Shown here piece by piece: positions 1 to 9,176 of a stretch of 64,000 nucleotides of DNA. Within the stretch, counting starts at the first letter, position 1. Each line of letters begins with the position of its first letter. Source of the DNA: Clostridiales bacterium UBA1206 (lineage in GTDB: Bacteria; Bacillota; Clostridia; Oscillospirales; CAG-382). The notes under the pieces are model-generated. The model ran no database searches, was not told the origin of the DNA, and saw only the letters and a list, made by a program, of their open reading frames with translations. The DNA lies in assembly GCA_002310055.1 (NCBI GenBank), contig DBXS01000025.1, forward strand, positions 1 to 64,000, written 5' to 3'. The position numbers and the translations under genes are program-made.

Positions 1-436
1 AGGGTCCAATGCGTTTTTGCGATGCTTGAATCTCACTGACGTCAGCATCCCGCAAAGCGTTACCGAAATCGGTCAAGGCGCATTCAGCTGCGCGGCCTCG
101 ATCACGCAAATCACCGTGCCGGACGGCGTTGCCGTAATAGAAAGGACGGTTTTTAACAGCTGCATCAAAGTTGTTACCGTAACGGTGCCGGAAAGCGTTG
201 AGCGCATAAACGAAGAAGCGTTTTTCAACTGTGCCTCGCTCAAGACGGTATACCTTCCTGTGAGGCTGGAACATATCGGCGCCAGAGCGTTTTCCAGAAA
301 TACTGCGCTTGCCGTAATTTACTATCCCGGCACCGTGAAACAGTGGAACGCCATAGAAAAAGAGGCCGGCTGGCACGAAAGGACCGGCCCTTTCACCGTC
401 CGCTGCTCGGACGGCGATATAGAGATCAGTCAATGA
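1..436 (+). CDS. BspA-type leucine-rich repeat protein, C-terminal part (cut by left edge)
   Basis: The reading frame is open to the left edge, so only the last ~145 residues are visible. It shows about four repeats of the BspA (LRR_5) pattern, in which a Leu/Ile-rich strand of the form SIPQSVTEIGQGAFSCA recurs every ~23 residues. It ends in the tail seen in most LRR proteins of this window: YYPGTVKQWNAIEKEAGW followed by VRCSDGDIEI. Such proteins are usually secreted or surface-attached and bind host or substrate ligands; the ligand here is unknown. The stop is 38 bp before the next LRR gene, so the two are probably co-transcribed. A TTG at 17 is not needed as a start because the LRR pattern continues upstream of it. 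Confidence 0.85.
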   Translation, partial: GSNAFLRCLNLTDVSIPQSVTEIGQGAFSCAASITQITVPDGVAVIERTVFNSCIKVVTVTVPESVERINEEAFFNCASLKTVYLPVRLEHIGARAFSRNTALAVIYYPGTVKQWNAIEKEAGWHERTGPFTVRCSDGDIEISQ

Positions 437-474
437 TCCCGCGCGCGGGATAACTTGTCAAAAGGAGTCGCCTT

Positions 475-1527
475 ATGAAAAAGACCGCGATACTCGTCGC
501 AGCGCTCATACTCATACCCGCGCTCACGCTGGGCTCGGTACTTTTCCTTTTGCACCGCGCGGAAGCGCCGGAAGAAGAAAGCACCGTTGTGGAGGTTTCG
601 GCGGAAGAAAGCTCCGCGCCCGCGGTCGCCGCAAGCGAAGACCCGGGCGAAGGATCGGGTGAGGAGCCCTACGTCACGCCCGACGAATACTTTGAATTCG
701 TGCGCGAGGGCGATTACGCCTATATGATACAGGTCAAAGACGCGACCGCGCTCACAGGCAGGGTAGTCATCCCCGCCGAGCACGAAGGAAAGCCTGTCGC
801 CGTTATTTCCCCCGGCGGATTTGCCGACTGCGTCGGCATGACCGATCTCGTCATACCCGAAAACGTCACCGTGCTTTTTCAGGAATCGTTCAAAAACTGT
901 TCTTCGCTCAAACGCGTGTCGCTCCCCGCTACCCTTAAAGAAATAGGTTATTCCGCCTTTGAAAACTGCGTTTCGCTCGAAACCGTCACGGTCCCCGAAA
1001 ACGTTACTGCGATCGCGCACCGTGCGTTCGACGGCTGCGAAAAGCTCAAGACTCTGAATATCACGACGGACGAGCTCGTCACCGCGCAAGCCAGCGCTTT
1101 TACGGGGTGCAACGCTCTGGAATACGCCGAATACGGGAACTGCCTGTATCTGGGCGACGCGGCCAACCCTTACCGTCTTCTGGTCAAAGCGAAAAACGAA
1201 GCCGTCGCCCAAGTCTCGGTCAACGCTTCCGCGGTCGCAGTCGCTGCGTTCGCGTTTTCGGGCTGCGCCTCCTTAACGGAGCTCGAGCTCCCGGAAGGCG
1301 TAAAGACAATAGATATGTTCGCGTTCAACGCCTGCTCCGGTCTAAGGTCGGTCGGTATCCCCCAAACCGTCATAAACTTCAGGCCTTCGGCGTTTTCCGG
1401 CTGCGCGTCGCTCGCCGATATCCGCTACGCCGGCACCGCAGAGCAGTGGTCCGCCCTTGCGAACGGATTTACCGGCGATTTTGCCGTTTACTGCTCGGAC
1501 GGCGTTATAATGCCGGACGGCGGCTGA
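475..1527 (+). CDS. Membrane-anchored or secreted BspA-type LRR protein
   Basis: 350 residues. Residues 4-27 form a hydrophobic segment (signal anchor or signal peptide, no lipobox Cys). A Glu/Ser/Ala-rich linker follows (about 30-65), then the module TPDEYFEF...EHEGKPVAVI, which is shared with the gene at 1728, and then about eight LRR_5 repeats (AFxxCxSLxxVxxPxxVxxI). It closes with the RYAGTAEQWSAL...VYCSDG tail typical of BspA-type proteins. The ATG is preceded by AAAAGGAG at a good distance. Ligand binding at the cell surface is an inference from the family; nothing indicates an enzyme activity. It probably forms a two-gene unit with the partial LRR gene upstream and ends at the hairpin near 1535-1580. 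Confidence 0.88.
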   Translation: MKKTAILVAALILIPALTLGSVLFLLHRAEAPEEESTVVEVSAEESSAPAVAASEDPGEGSGEEPYVTPDEYFEFVREGDYAYMIQVKDATALTGRVVIPAEHEGKPVAVISPGGFADCVGMTDLVIPENVTVLFQESFKNCSSLKRVSLPATLKEIGYSAFENCVSLETVTVPENVTAIAHRAFDGCEKLKTLNITTDELVTAQASAFTGCNALEYAEYGNCLYLGDAANPYRLLVKAKNEAVAQVSVNASAVAVAAFAFSGCASLTELELPEGVKTIDMFAFNACSGLRSVGIPQTVINFRPSAFSGCASLADIRYAGTAEQWSALANGFTGDFAVYCSDGVIMPDGG

Positions 1528-1530
1528 ACC

Positions 1531-1585
1531 TTTGCGGCACGGCGCAAGGCGGCGATAACGCCCGGCGCCGTTTTCTTTTTAAATT
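1531..1585 (+). terminator. Probable intrinsic terminator after the LRR gene
   Basis: A GC-rich inverted repeat (ACGGCGC ... GCGCCGT, with an inner GGCG/CGCC pair) is followed by TTTTCTTTTTAAATTTTT. It is placed directly after the stop at 1527. The loop is large, so the call is moderate. Confidence 0.5.
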
Positions 1586-1727
1586 TTTAACGCAAAAATG
1601 AACCTTTTCCTGCCGTTTTTCGTTATATTATACGGTACGGTATCACGGGCGGCGCCGCCCGCTCCCAAACCGGAACGCCCGCACGGGGGATCCCGCGCGG
1701 CGCGCGTAACTTGGAAAGGAAAAGCTT

Positions 1728-3623
1728 ATGAAAAAAAGATTTGTTTCGGCATTGCTTTGCGTTTTGCTCGCGCTGACGGCGGTCGCCGCGGCGTCCTGCG
1801 GACGCACCCAAAGCGATCCGCCGTCCGATGATCCCGCAGCGTCCGCCGACCCCGCCTATTCTTTGCCGGAAAGCGGCGAGGGAACGCAAAGCGAAGATTT
1901 GTCGGCGGAAGAAAAAAGCCCCGACTCTTCGGCGCAGGACGTTTCGGAACCGCCCGAAGCGACTCCCGACGAATATTTCACGTTCACGCTGCTCGAAGAC
2001 GGCACTTATGAAATAGCCGCGAACAAAACAAAGACCATGCCCGAACAGCTCGTGCTGCCGTCGGAACACGAAGGCAAGCCGGTCACGCGCATAGCCGCGG
2101 AAGCGTTCACACGGATCTCGGATTTCGTGACCCTCGTCATTCCCGATTCGGTCGTAAGTATTGGGGAGCGCGCCTTTTACTACTGCTCGACTCCGGCGTT
2201 CTGGGAATTCGACAGACCCACGTTTCCCAGAGATTATGAAAACATGAAAGGGCTCGTTTCGGTGACTATGGCCGATTCGGTCGCCGAAATAGGCAAATCC
2301 GCCTTTTCGTCCTGCTATTTTCTTAAAGAGATCCGGCTTTCCGAAAGCATCACCGAGATCGCCGACGGCACTTTCCGCCAATGCGAAGCTCTTCGCTCCG
2401 TCGCCGTGCCCGAAAGCGTCGTCCGCATAGGGGCGTGCGCGTTTTACCAAACCGCGCTGACCGAACTCACGCTGGGCGCAAATATCGCCGAAATAGGCAA
2501 TTCGGCGTTTTGCTTCTGCCGCGAGCTCGAAAGCGTCGTTATCGGCGGCCCGCTCGTATCTATCGACGCGAATGCGTTCTGCTACTGCGCTTCGCTAAAA
2601 GAAATATCGCTGCCAAACACCGTCGTTTCGATCGGCGACGAAGCGTTTTCCGGCTGCACGTCGCTCGAACGCGCGTCGCTCGGCGAAAGCGTCACGGCCA
2701 TACCGAACAAGCTGTTTTACGGCTGCCGCGCGCTTCAAAGCGTGGAATTCGGCGGGTCGCCCGTATCGGTCGGCGCGGAAGCGTTTTACAGCTGCGCTTC
2801 GCTAAAAGAAATATCGCTGCCAAACAGCGTAACAACGCTCGGAAACGCGGCGTTTAGCTACTGCTCGGCGCTCGAAAGCGCGTCGCTCGGCGAAGGGATC
2901 ACGGCCGTTCCCAAAGCATCGTTTTACTTCTGCACTTCTCTCAAAAGCGTTTCAATAAGCAAAAGCGCTTCGGCAATAAAAGAAAGCGCGTTCGAGCGCT
3001 GCTTCGCGCTCGAAAGCGTCGAGCTGCCGCTTTGCCTCAAAGAGATCGGGACCCGCGCGTTCGCCGACTGCAAAAAGCTCAGCGGGGCCGTCATACCCGA
3101 AGGGACCGAGCTGATAGGGAATTCGGCGTTTTGGGGCTGCGACTCGCTCACGCACATTGAAATACCCGACAGCGTCACCACGCTCGGAAATTATGCTTTT
3201 GCGTCAAGCGGCATCGTCACCGCCTCGGTGGGAAGCGGCGTGCTGTATATCCCCCAGAGTCTTTTCAAGGACTGCCTGTCGCTTACCCAAGTCGAAATCG
3301 CAAATAGATCTCTTTCGATCGGGCACGGGACTTTTTGGGGCTGTTCTTCGCTCATATCGGTGAATATCCCCGAAACGGTCACGGTTATAGGGGAAGACGC
3401 GTTCCGCGGCTGCGCGGCACTCGAATCGCTCACGCTGCCGAAAAATCTTAAAGAACTATTCCCTTACGCGTTTGCCGAATGCGACAAGCTCGCCGTTCTG
3501 ACCTTTTCGGGCACCAAGGCCCGGTGGGATTCGATATACCGGCACGCCAAATGGGGTTTCGATTCGTCGCTGGACACGGTGCGCTGCTCGGACGGCGATA
3601 TAGAAGTAAAAACGAACCGCTGA
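1728..3623 (+). CDS. BspA-type LRR lipoprotein
   Basis: 631 residues. The signal peptide has a lipobox ending at Cys24 (VAAASC), so the product is probably a membrane-anchored lipoprotein. A Ser/Glu/Asp/Pro-rich linker (about 25-80) is followed by TPDEYFTFTLLEDGTYEI and PSEHEGKPVTRI, the same N-terminal module as in the preceding LRR gene, then around 19 LRR_5 repeats with the CxSL core. The tail is FSGTKARWDSIY...VRCSDGDIEV. Several repeats are near-identical at the DNA level (for example near 2586-2615 and 2797-2826), which shows internal repeat duplication. The ATG at 1728 has AAAGGAAAAGC upstream. The role is surface adhesion or ligand binding by family; the ligand is unknown. Confidence 0.9.
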   Translation: MKKRFVSALLCVLLALTAVAAASCGRTQSDPPSDDPAASADPAYSLPESGEGTQSEDLSAEEKSPDSSAQDVSEPPEATPDEYFTFTLLEDGTYEIAANKTKTMPEQLVLPSEHEGKPVTRIAAEAFTRISDFVTLVIPDSVVSIGERAFYYCSTPAFWEFDRPTFPRDYENMKGLVSVTMADSVAEIGKSAFSSCYFLKEIRLSESITEIADGTFRQCEALRSVAVPESVVRIGACAFYQTALTELTLGANIAEIGNSAFCFCRELESVVIGGPLVSIDANAFCYCASLKEISLPNTVVSIGDEAFSGCTSLERASLGESVTAIPNKLFYGCRALQSVEFGGSPVSVGAEAFYSCASLKEISLPNSVTTLGNAAFSYCSALESASLGEGITAVPKASFYFCTSLKSVSISKSASAIKESAFERCFALESVELPLCLKEIGTRAFADCKKLSGAVIPEGTELIGNSAFWGCDSLTHIEIPDSVTTLGNYAFASSGIVTASVGSGVLYIPQSLFKDCLSLTQVEIANRSLSIGHGTFWGCSSLISVNIPETVTVIGEDAFRGCAALESLTLPKNLKELFPYAFAECDKLAVLTFSGTKARWDSIYRHAKWGFDSSLDTVRCSDGDIEVKTNR

Positions 3624-3637
3624 ATATTGTCATATTC

Positions 3638-3682
3638 GCGCTCTTTCAGAGGGGATCCCTCCGAAAGAGCGCTTTTTGTTTT
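3638..3682 (+). terminator. Intrinsic terminator after the LRR lipoprotein
   Basis: GCGCTCTTTC (3638-3647) pairs perfectly with GAAAGAGCGC (3663-3672). The right arm is followed by TTTTTGTTTTT. The hairpin lies 15 bp after the stop of the LRR lipoprotein. Confidence 0.9.
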
Positions 3683-3751
3683 TATGCAGGCGGCAAAACC
3701 GCGTAAATATTGTAAATATATTTAATTTACATAATTTCGCGCCGTTTTCTC

Positions 3752-3780
3752 TTGACACCCGGCGGAAGGGGGAGTATAAT
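3752..3780 (+). promoter_or_regulatory. Sigma-70/SigA promoter for the rny operon
   Basis: A consensus TTGACA (3752-3757) and TATAAT (3775-3780) are separated by exactly 17 bp. The leader to the rny start is about 125 bp and ends in AGGAGGT. Confidence 0.9.
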
Positions 3781-3914
3781 AAATTGATTTGGAATGACCT
3801 TTTTGCCGGCCTTTCCGCGCGCGGCGAGTATATATATCCCCCACGGCGCAAAAATGCCGCTTAGGATCCGGCGGCGGAGGAAGGGAGTTCCGTAAATATA
3901 CAGGAGGTAAAAGC

Positions 3915-5468
3915 ATGAACCCGTTAGTATGTGTGCTCATCGCTTTGGGCGCGGCGATAGTCGCCGGCACGGCCGCCTTCTTCGCAGGGATCGCTTACCG
4001 CAAAAAAATAGGCGAAAAGCTTATAAAATCGGCGGAAGTCGAAGCCAAACGCATAGTCAACGACGCGGAACGCACCGCCGAGACCAAGAAGAAGGAATCG
4101 CTGGTAGAAGCCAAAGAAGAAGCGATACGCATCAAAAATGAGACCGAAAAAGAATTAAAAGAAAGACGCAACGACATCCAGCGCATGGAAAAACGCGTGC
4201 TTCAGAAAGAAGAGCATCTCGATAACAAGATCGAGGCGCTGGACAAAAAAGAAGAAAAACTCAACGCAAAGATCAAACAGAACGAGGAACTTCAGCAGCA
4301 GTACGAAGAGACCCGTCAGAAACAGCTCGAAGAGCTTCAGCGCATAAGCGGCGTTTCCGCCGAGGAAGCCAAAGCCGAACTGCTCGCAAGGGTAGAGGTC
4401 GAAGCGCGGCACGAAATGGCGCAGAAGCTTTCGGACATTGAAAAAGAATACAAAGAGACCGCCGACGAAAAGGCGAAAGACATCATCACGCTGGCGATCC
4501 AGCGCTGCGCTTCCGACAGCGTGGCGGAAGCCACCGTTTCGGTCGTCGACCTTCCCAACGACGAAATGAAGGGCAGGATCATCGGCCGCGAAGGGCGCAA
4601 TATACGTTCGATAGAAACGCTCACGGGCGTGGACCTCATCATCGACGACACCCCCGAGGCGATCACCATATCCACATTCGACCCCATCCGCCGCGAGGTG
4701 GCGCGCCTGACTTTGGAAAAACTCATTTCCGACGGGCGCATCCATCCTTCGCGCATCGAAGAAATGGTCGAAAAATCCAAAAAGGAAGTCGAAGCCGTCA
4801 TCAAGCGCGAAGGCGAGCAGGCGACTTTCGCCGTGGGCGTACACGGCATCAACCCCGAACTCGTCAAACTGCTCGGGCGGCTCAAATACCGCACCAGCTA
4901 CGGCCAGAACGTGCTCAAGCATTCCATTGAAGTAGCTCAGATCGCGGGCATGATCGCAAGCGAGCTGGGGCTCGACGTCGTTCAGGCCAAACGCGCGGGG
5001 CTCCTGCACGATATCGGCAAAGCGATGACCCACGAGGTGGACGGCAGCCACGTCGCCATAGGCGTGGATATCGCCCGCAAATACAAGGAAAGCAAAGAGA
5101 TCATACACGCCATAGAAGCGCACCACGGCGACGTGGAGCCCAAGACCTACGTGGCGGTCATAGTCCAGGCGGCGGACGCCATTTCGGCGGCGCGGCCCGG
5201 CGCGCGGCGCGAGAATCTCGAAAACTACATCAAGCGCCTGCAGAAGCTCGAAGAGATCGCCAACTCGTTCGAAGGCATAGAAAAATCGTTCGCCATCCAG
5301 GCGGGCAGAGAGATCCGCATAATGGTCAAACCCGAAGAGATCTCCGACGACAAGATGATCTTCGTCGCAAAGGATATCGCCAAGAAGATCGAATCCGAGC
5401 TGGAATATCCGGGACAGATCAAGATCAACATGATACGCGAAACGCGCGCGTTCGACTATGCAAAATAA
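3915..5468 (+). CDS. rny: Ribonuclease Y
   Basis: 517 residues, the usual length for RNase Y, the membrane-bound endonuclease that starts mRNA decay in Bacillota. Residues 5-27 are the N-terminal membrane anchor. A long charged coiled coil follows (about 30-200), then a KH domain with [15 protein letters not shown] (about 220-240), and an HD domain with LLHDIGKA (about residue 362) and the EAHHGD motif. The ATG is preceded by CAGGAGGTAAAAGC. The frame overlaps ymdB by 11 bp. The rny-ymdB pair is conserved in Bacillota. A strong promoter is present upstream at 3752-3780. Confidence 0.97.
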   Translation: MNPLVCVLIALGAAIVAGTAAFFAGIAYRKKIGEKLIKSAEVEAKRIVNDAERTAETKKKESLVEAKEEAIRIKNETEKELKERRNDIQRMEKRVLQKEEHLDNKIEALDKKEEKLNAKIKQNEELQQQYEETRQKQLEELQRISGVSAEEAKAELLARVEVEARHEMAQKLSDIEKEYKETADEKAKDIITLAIQRCASDSVAEATVSVVDLPNDEMKGRIIGREGRNIRSIETLTGVDLIIDDTPEAITISTFDPIRREVARLTLEKLISDGRIHPSRIEEMVEKSKKEVEAVIKREGEQATFAVGVHGINPELVKLLGRLKYRTSYGQNVLKHSIEVAQIAGMIASELGLDVVQAKRAGLLHDIGKAMTHEVDGSHVAIGVDIARKYKESKEIIHAIEAHHGDVEPKTYVAVIVQAADAISAARPGARRENLENYIKRLQKLEEIANSFEGIEKSFAIQAGREIRIMVKPEEISDDKMIFVAKDIAKKIESELEYPGQIKINMIRETRAFDYAK

Positions 5469-6258
5469 TATTTTCCGCATACTCGCGCTGGGCGACGTCG
5501 TGGGCAAGGCGGGGCTCGCCGCGCTGAAAGCGGGGCTTCCGCAGCTCAAAAAACGCGTCGGCGCGGATATAACCGTAGTGAACGGCGAAAACGCCTCCGA
5601 GCCCAACGGGCTCAACGTGGAAGACGCGCGCCTCATATTCGCCTCCGGCGCGGATATCATCACCGGGGGCAACCACACGCTGCGCCACAAGGATATGCTC
5701 GCGTTCTTAGACGAAACGAGGTCGGTCCTGCGCCCCGCCAACTATCCTCCGCTCTGCCCGGGCAGAGGGTGCGCCGTGGCGACCTGCGCTTCCGGACTGC
5801 GCGTGCTGGTCGTAAACGTCATGGGGCAGGTGTTCATGCAGCAGTGCGACAATCCTTTCGTCTGCGCGCAGACGCTGCTGAACGAGGCCGCCGGCTCGTA
5901 CGATATCGCGGTATGCGACATCCACGCCGAGGCGACGAGCGAAAAACAAGCCTTTGCGCTGGCGTTCGACGGCAGATTCGCCGCCGTTTTCGGCACGCAC
6001 ACCCACGTCCCCACCGCCGACGCGCAGATCCTGCCCGGCGGCACCGGGTATATCACCGATCTGGGCATGTGCGGCGTGCGCCGCGGGACCGTGCTGGGCG
6101 TCGAAAAGGAAGCGATTATCAAGCGTTTCACCACCGGAGTGAGCGATCGTTTCGAGCGAGCTCAGGCAGGCGAAGCCGTGTTGGACTGCGCGCTGTTCGA
6201 ATACGACGCCGCGCGCAAGATCTGCGTTTCGGCGACGCAAATGACCGAAATTATTTAA
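5458..6258 (+). CDS. ymdB: YmdB family metallophosphoesterase
   Basis: 266 residues, TIGR00282 family. Known members hydrolyse 2',3'-cyclic nucleotides and influence biofilm and motility decisions in Bacillus. The metal ligands expected for the family are present in order: GDVVG (Asp12), NGEN, GGNH, CDIHAE and [11 protein letters not shown]. The residues after GGNH are TLRHKD rather than the usual TWDKKE type. It overlaps the end of rny by 11 bp, so translation is probably coupled, and the pair is an ancient neighbourhood. The product is cytoplasmic. Confidence 0.95.
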   Translation: MQNNIFRILALGDVVGKAGLAALKAGLPQLKKRVGADITVVNGENASEPNGLNVEDARLIFASGADIITGGNHTLRHKDMLAFLDETRSVLRPANYPPLCPGRGCAVATCASGLRVLVVNVMGQVFMQQCDNPFVCAQTLLNEAAGSYDIAVCDIHAEATSEKQAFALAFDGRFAAVFGTHTHVPTADAQILPGGTGYITDLGMCGVRRGTVLGVEKEAIIKRFTTGVSDRFERAQAGEAVLDCALFEYDAARKICVSATQMTEII

Positions 6259-6287
6259 TTTATCATACCGAAAGGAAAAACATCCAA

Positions 6288-6605
6288 ATGACACACGTTT
6301 TTCAAGTAATGGAAGAATCGACTCCCAACACGACCGCGTCTCTGCTCATGACCGTGGGTATGCTCGTCCTGCTCGGGCTCGTGTTCTATTTCCTTATGTG
6401 GCGCCCGCAGAAAAAGCAGCAGCGCGAGACCGACGCCATGCGCAATTCCGTTGAGCGCGGCGACGTCATCACCACCATCGGCGGCATAGTGGGGCTCGTC
6501 ATCGTGGTCAAAGACAACGACATCCTGCTCGAGACCAGCGGCGACAAGACCAGGATCCAGATCCAGAAATGGGCGGTCAGATCCATAGAAAAGAAATCCA
6601 GCTAA
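6288..6605 (+). CDS. yajC: Preprotein translocase subunit YajC
   Basis: 105 residues. A single N-terminal membrane segment (about residues 18-37) is followed by YFLMWRPQKKQQRE, the family signature, and then the soluble domain with VERGDVITTIGGIVGLV. YajC is an accessory part of the SecDF-YajC complex. I chose the ATG at 6288, 29 bp after ymdB, because it begins just before the membrane segment and has AAAGGAAAAA upstream; longer in-frame openings run into ymdB and are not plausible. It probably belongs to the rny-ymdB transcript. Confidence 0.93.
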   Translation: MTHVFQVMEESTPNTTASLLMTVGMLVLLGLVFYFLMWRPQKKQQRETDAMRNSVERGDVITTIGGIVGLVIVVKDNDILLETSGDKTRIQIQKWAVRSIEKKSS

Positions 6606-6641
6606 ACGGACTTTTAAAAAACAAAAGGGGAGCTTTATAAC

Positions 6642-8030
6642 ATGAAAACCTACACGATCCCTCAGAAAGAGCTCGAAGTACGCTATTCCGCCGACGTCGT
6701 CATCTGCGGAGGCGGCACCGCGGGCGTCAGCGCCGCGAGAGCGGCGGCGGACCAGGGCTGCTCGGTAATAGTCATCGAACAGTTCGGCTCCACGGGCGGC
6801 ACCGCCACCAACGGTCTGGTCACGCCTTACATGCATTCCGGCATAGCCGGCGACCCCGGTTGCTCATATACCCGCAAGCTCATAGCCGACAAACTGCGCG
6901 CCATGGGCGGCATGGAAGAAGACGGGCGCGCGTTCGACCCAATGGTACTGCGTATCGCGGGCGAGCAGCTGCTGCTCGAAGCGGGCGTAAAAATCCTGTA
7001 TTATCATTTCATTTCCGACGTCATCAAAGAAGACGGTATCGTCAAAGGCGTGGTCTGCGTGACCAAGTCCGGCTCGTACGTCATCGAGGGCAGGGAATTC
7101 ATCGATTGCACCGGCGACGCCGATATCGCGGTCCTCGCGGGCGCGGAATACACCAAGGGCAACCCCGAGACCGGCAAATGCCAGCCTATTTCGCTGCGCT
7201 ATATCGTAAGCGGCATAAATAAACAGGCTTTCGGCGAATTCATCCATTCCGAATCCGAACGCACCGGCGTCAAAAACTGGGGCGCTTCGTACGACGGCAA
7301 GGATCACGTTTACGCCGCGGTCACCGGCAAGGGCAACTGGACTCTGGGCGACGCGTTTGACAAGGCCGTAGAGGCGGGAGATCTTGATATAGAAGATAAG
7401 CTCTACTGGCAGCTCTTCTCGATCCCCGGCAGAAAAGACTCGCTGGCGTTCAACAACCCCGAATTCTTTGAAGACGTGGACGGCACCGACGTCGAGCATC
7501 TCACAAAAGCGCAGCTCGAAGGCAAACGCCGCATCTACCGCCAGCTGGCGTTCTACAAAAAATACTTCAAGGGCTTTGAAAACGCTTATATTTCCGAGAT
7601 CGCGCCGATGGTCGGCGTGCGCGAATCGCGCAACGTCATAGGCAAATACACCATGACCGGTATCGAAATGCTGCAGCGCAAGAAATTTGCCGACAGTTTT
7701 TCGCAGACAAACTACCCCATAGATATCCACGGCAAGGAGCTGAACTGCAAAGAGAACGTCGCTCCCGTGGACGACGGCAAGCCCTGGTACGAGATCCCGT
7801 TCGGCACGCTCGTCGTAAAGGATTTCAAAAACCTCTTCGTGGCGGGCAGATGCATAGGCGTGGATTTCCTCGCGGAATCTTCGATCCGCGTGCAGAGCTC
7901 GGTGCGCTCTTCGGGCGACGCGGCGGGCATAGGCGCTGCGCTGGCGTGCAAACGCGGCGTAAGCTCTTACGATATCGACGGCGTGGAAGTGCGCAGCATC
8001 ATGATCTCGCTCGGCGCGGACTTTAAGTGA
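6642..8030 (+). CDS. FAD-dependent oxidoreductase (FAD_oxidored family)
   Basis: 462 residues. The N-terminal dinucleotide-binding fold has VVICGGGTAGVSAARAA (about residues 18-34), followed by STGGTATNG. The middle contains FIDCTGDADIAVLAGAEY, and the C-terminal FAD contact is NLFVAGRCIGVDF with SVRSSGDAAGIGAALA. This pattern fits the PF12831 group, whose members are often found in carbohydrate or polyketide-like metabolism in Clostridia; the substrate is unknown. The ATG has AGGGGAGC upstream. It is 36 bp after yajC and may be co-transcribed with it. The TGA stop lies inside the left end of the hairpin repeat that follows. Confidence 0.9.
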   Translation: MKTYTIPQKELEVRYSADVVICGGGTAGVSAARAAADQGCSVIVIEQFGSTGGTATNGLVTPYMHSGIAGDPGCSYTRKLIADKLRAMGGMEEDGRAFDPMVLRIAGEQLLLEAGVKILYYHFISDVIKEDGIVKGVVCVTKSGSYVIEGREFIDCTGDADIAVLAGAEYTKGNPETGKCQPISLRYIVSGINKQAFGEFIHSESERTGVKNWGASYDGKDHVYAAVTGKGNWTLGDAFDKAVEAGDLDIEDKLYWQLFSIPGRKDSLAFNNPEFFEDVDGTDVEHLTKAQLEGKRRIYRQLAFYKKYFKGFENAYISEIAPMVGVRESRNVIGKYTMTGIEMLQRKKFADSFSQTNYPIDIHGKELNCKENVAPVDDGKPWYEIPFGTLVVKDFKNLFVAGRCIGVDFLAESSIRVQSSVRSSGDAAGIGAALACKRGVSSYDIDGVEVRSIMISLGADFK

Positions 8031-8060
8031 AGTAAGAGTGAAGAGTGAAGAGTGAAGAGT

Positions 8061-8298
8061 TAAGGAAGACAGTCGGCTGACGCCGACTGTCTTTTGATTA
8101 TGTTGAAAAAAGGGAAAAGTGATAAGACAAGCGGGCAAAAAGGCAATAAGTATAAAAAAAAGAAGAAGCTTTTCGTCCGCGTTCGCGGACGAAAAGCCTC
8201 CACAACTATTCACTATTAACTCTTAACTCTTACTTCACAATGATCTCGGGGTTTTTCTTTTCTTTTTTACCGGTCTTTTCGGGCTTTTTCATCTTGTT
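8061..8298. repeat. Tandem duplication, copy A: hairpin element plus a second jag 3' end
   Basis: About 238 bp, repeated directly at 8299-8533 (about 234 bp). The copy contains a 12 bp perfect hairpin (8066-8077 with 8082-8093), an AT-rich spacer, a second long hairpin (8168-8180 with 8185-8197), and a run of CTATTAACTCTTAACTCTTA type. It ends with about 70 bp that read on the minus strand as the last 22 residues of Jag (NKMKKPEKTGKKEKK...IIVK, stop). Relative to the true jag end, five codons differ synonymously or by third bases and one changes Asn to Thr. Confidence 0.9.
8066..8096 (+). terminator. Hairpin, possible terminator of the FAD oxidoreductase
   Basis: AAGACAGTCGGC pairs perfectly with GCCGACTGTCTT across a 4-base loop, followed by a short TTTTGATT tract. 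It lies 35 bp after the stop. The T tract is short, so termination is plausible but not certain. Confidence 0.5.
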
Positions 8299-8533
8299 TA
8301 AGGAAGACAGTCGGCAGGCGCCGGCTGTCTTTTGATTATGTTGAAAAAAGGGAAAAGCGATAAGACAAGCGGGCAAAAAGGCAATAAGTATAAAAAAAGA
8401 AGCTTTTCGACCGCTGATGCGGGCGAAAAGCCTCCACAACTATTCACTATTAACTCTTAACTCTTACTTCACTATTATTTCCGGGTTTTTCTTTTCTTTT
8501 TTTCCGTTCTTTTCGGGCTTTTTCATCTTGTTT
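8299..8533. repeat. Tandem duplication, copy B: hairpin element plus the true jag 3' end
   Basis: Second unit of the tandem pair. Its hairpins are 8304-8315 with 8320-8331 (one G-U in place of a pair) and 8402-8414 with 8419-8431. The right end from 8464 is the actual 3' end of jag. The left hairpin could terminate transcription arriving from either side. No gene is seen in 8031-8463. Confidence 0.9.
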
Positions 8534-9147
8534 TCGGGGCAGATGATGACCTTGCGGTCGGCGCCGTCGCCCACGGAATAAGTAGCCACTCCGGCGATGT
8601 CGTGACATTCGGAATGGATTATGCGGCGCTCGTAGGGGGACATGGGCTCGAGCGCGAACGAGCGGTTGTATTTGACCGCCTTTTCCGCCATGCGGCGCGC
8701 CAGTTGGACCAGCGTTTCGCGGCGTTTTTCGCGGTAGCCTTCCACGTCTATGGAAACGCGGTAATAGCCCTTGCATCCCTTGTTTGCGGTAAGGGTGGCG
8801 AGATACTGCAGCGAATCGAGCACGTCGCCGTGGCGGCCTATCAAAAGCCCAAGGCCTTCGCCTTTGACTTCTATGGTGCAGCCGTCTTCTTCCTCGGTGA
8901 CGGAAGTCTGCGCGTCTATGCCCATATTCGCAAGCAGTTTAAGCAAAAATTCGTGCGCCTTGTCGGCGGGAGTCGGTTCGTAGGTCACTTTGACTATCGC
9001 TTCGGCGGCGCCCAGGCCCAAAAAGCCTTTGGTGGGCTGCTGCATAACTTCGTAAGTGACTTTGGAAACGTCGGCGCCAAGCTCTTTTGCGCCGAGCTCC
9101 ACCGCAAGTTCAACGGTTTTTGCGTTTTGTATAACTTCTTTCTGCAT
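8464..9147 (-). CDS. jag: Jag/KhpB RNA-binding protein
   Basis: 227 residues. Domain order is Jag-N (about 1-52), a KH domain with GLLIGRHGDVLDSLQ (about 107-121), and an R3H domain with ERRIIHSECHDIAG. It ends in a Lys-rich tail. KhpB/Jag partners with KhpA in RNA binding linked to cell elongation, and the gene usually follows yidC, as here. The tail is encoded by the segment that is duplicated next door at 8230-8299. In other Clostridia the cluster continues into mnmE/mnmG/rsmG/parAB; here it stops at this repeat. Confidence 0.95.
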   Translation of the reverse strand: MQKEVIQNAKTVELAVELGAKELGADVSKVTYEVMQQPTKGFLGLGAAEAIVKVTYEPTPADKAHEFLLKLLANMGIDAQTSVTEEEDGCTIEVKGEGLGLLIGRHGDVLDSLQYLATLTANKGCKGYYRVSIDVEGYREKRRETLVQLARRMAEKAVKYNRSFALEPMSPYERRIIHSECHDIAGVATYSVGDGADRKVIICPENKMKKPEKNGKKEKKNPEIIVK

Positions 9148-9176
9148 AACGTTAAACCTTCTGATTCTTATTACGG

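Noticed and set aside
1728..3623. Regular ~69 bp periodicity resembling a repeat array
   Set aside because: It follows the 23-residue LRR unit in one reading frame; units are not identical and there are no CRISPR-type spacers.
8031..8463. CRISPR array or small RNA gene at the tandem repeat
   Set aside because: Only two units, much longer than CRISPR repeats, and they contain a copy of the jag 3' end; no promoter pointing into it is seen.
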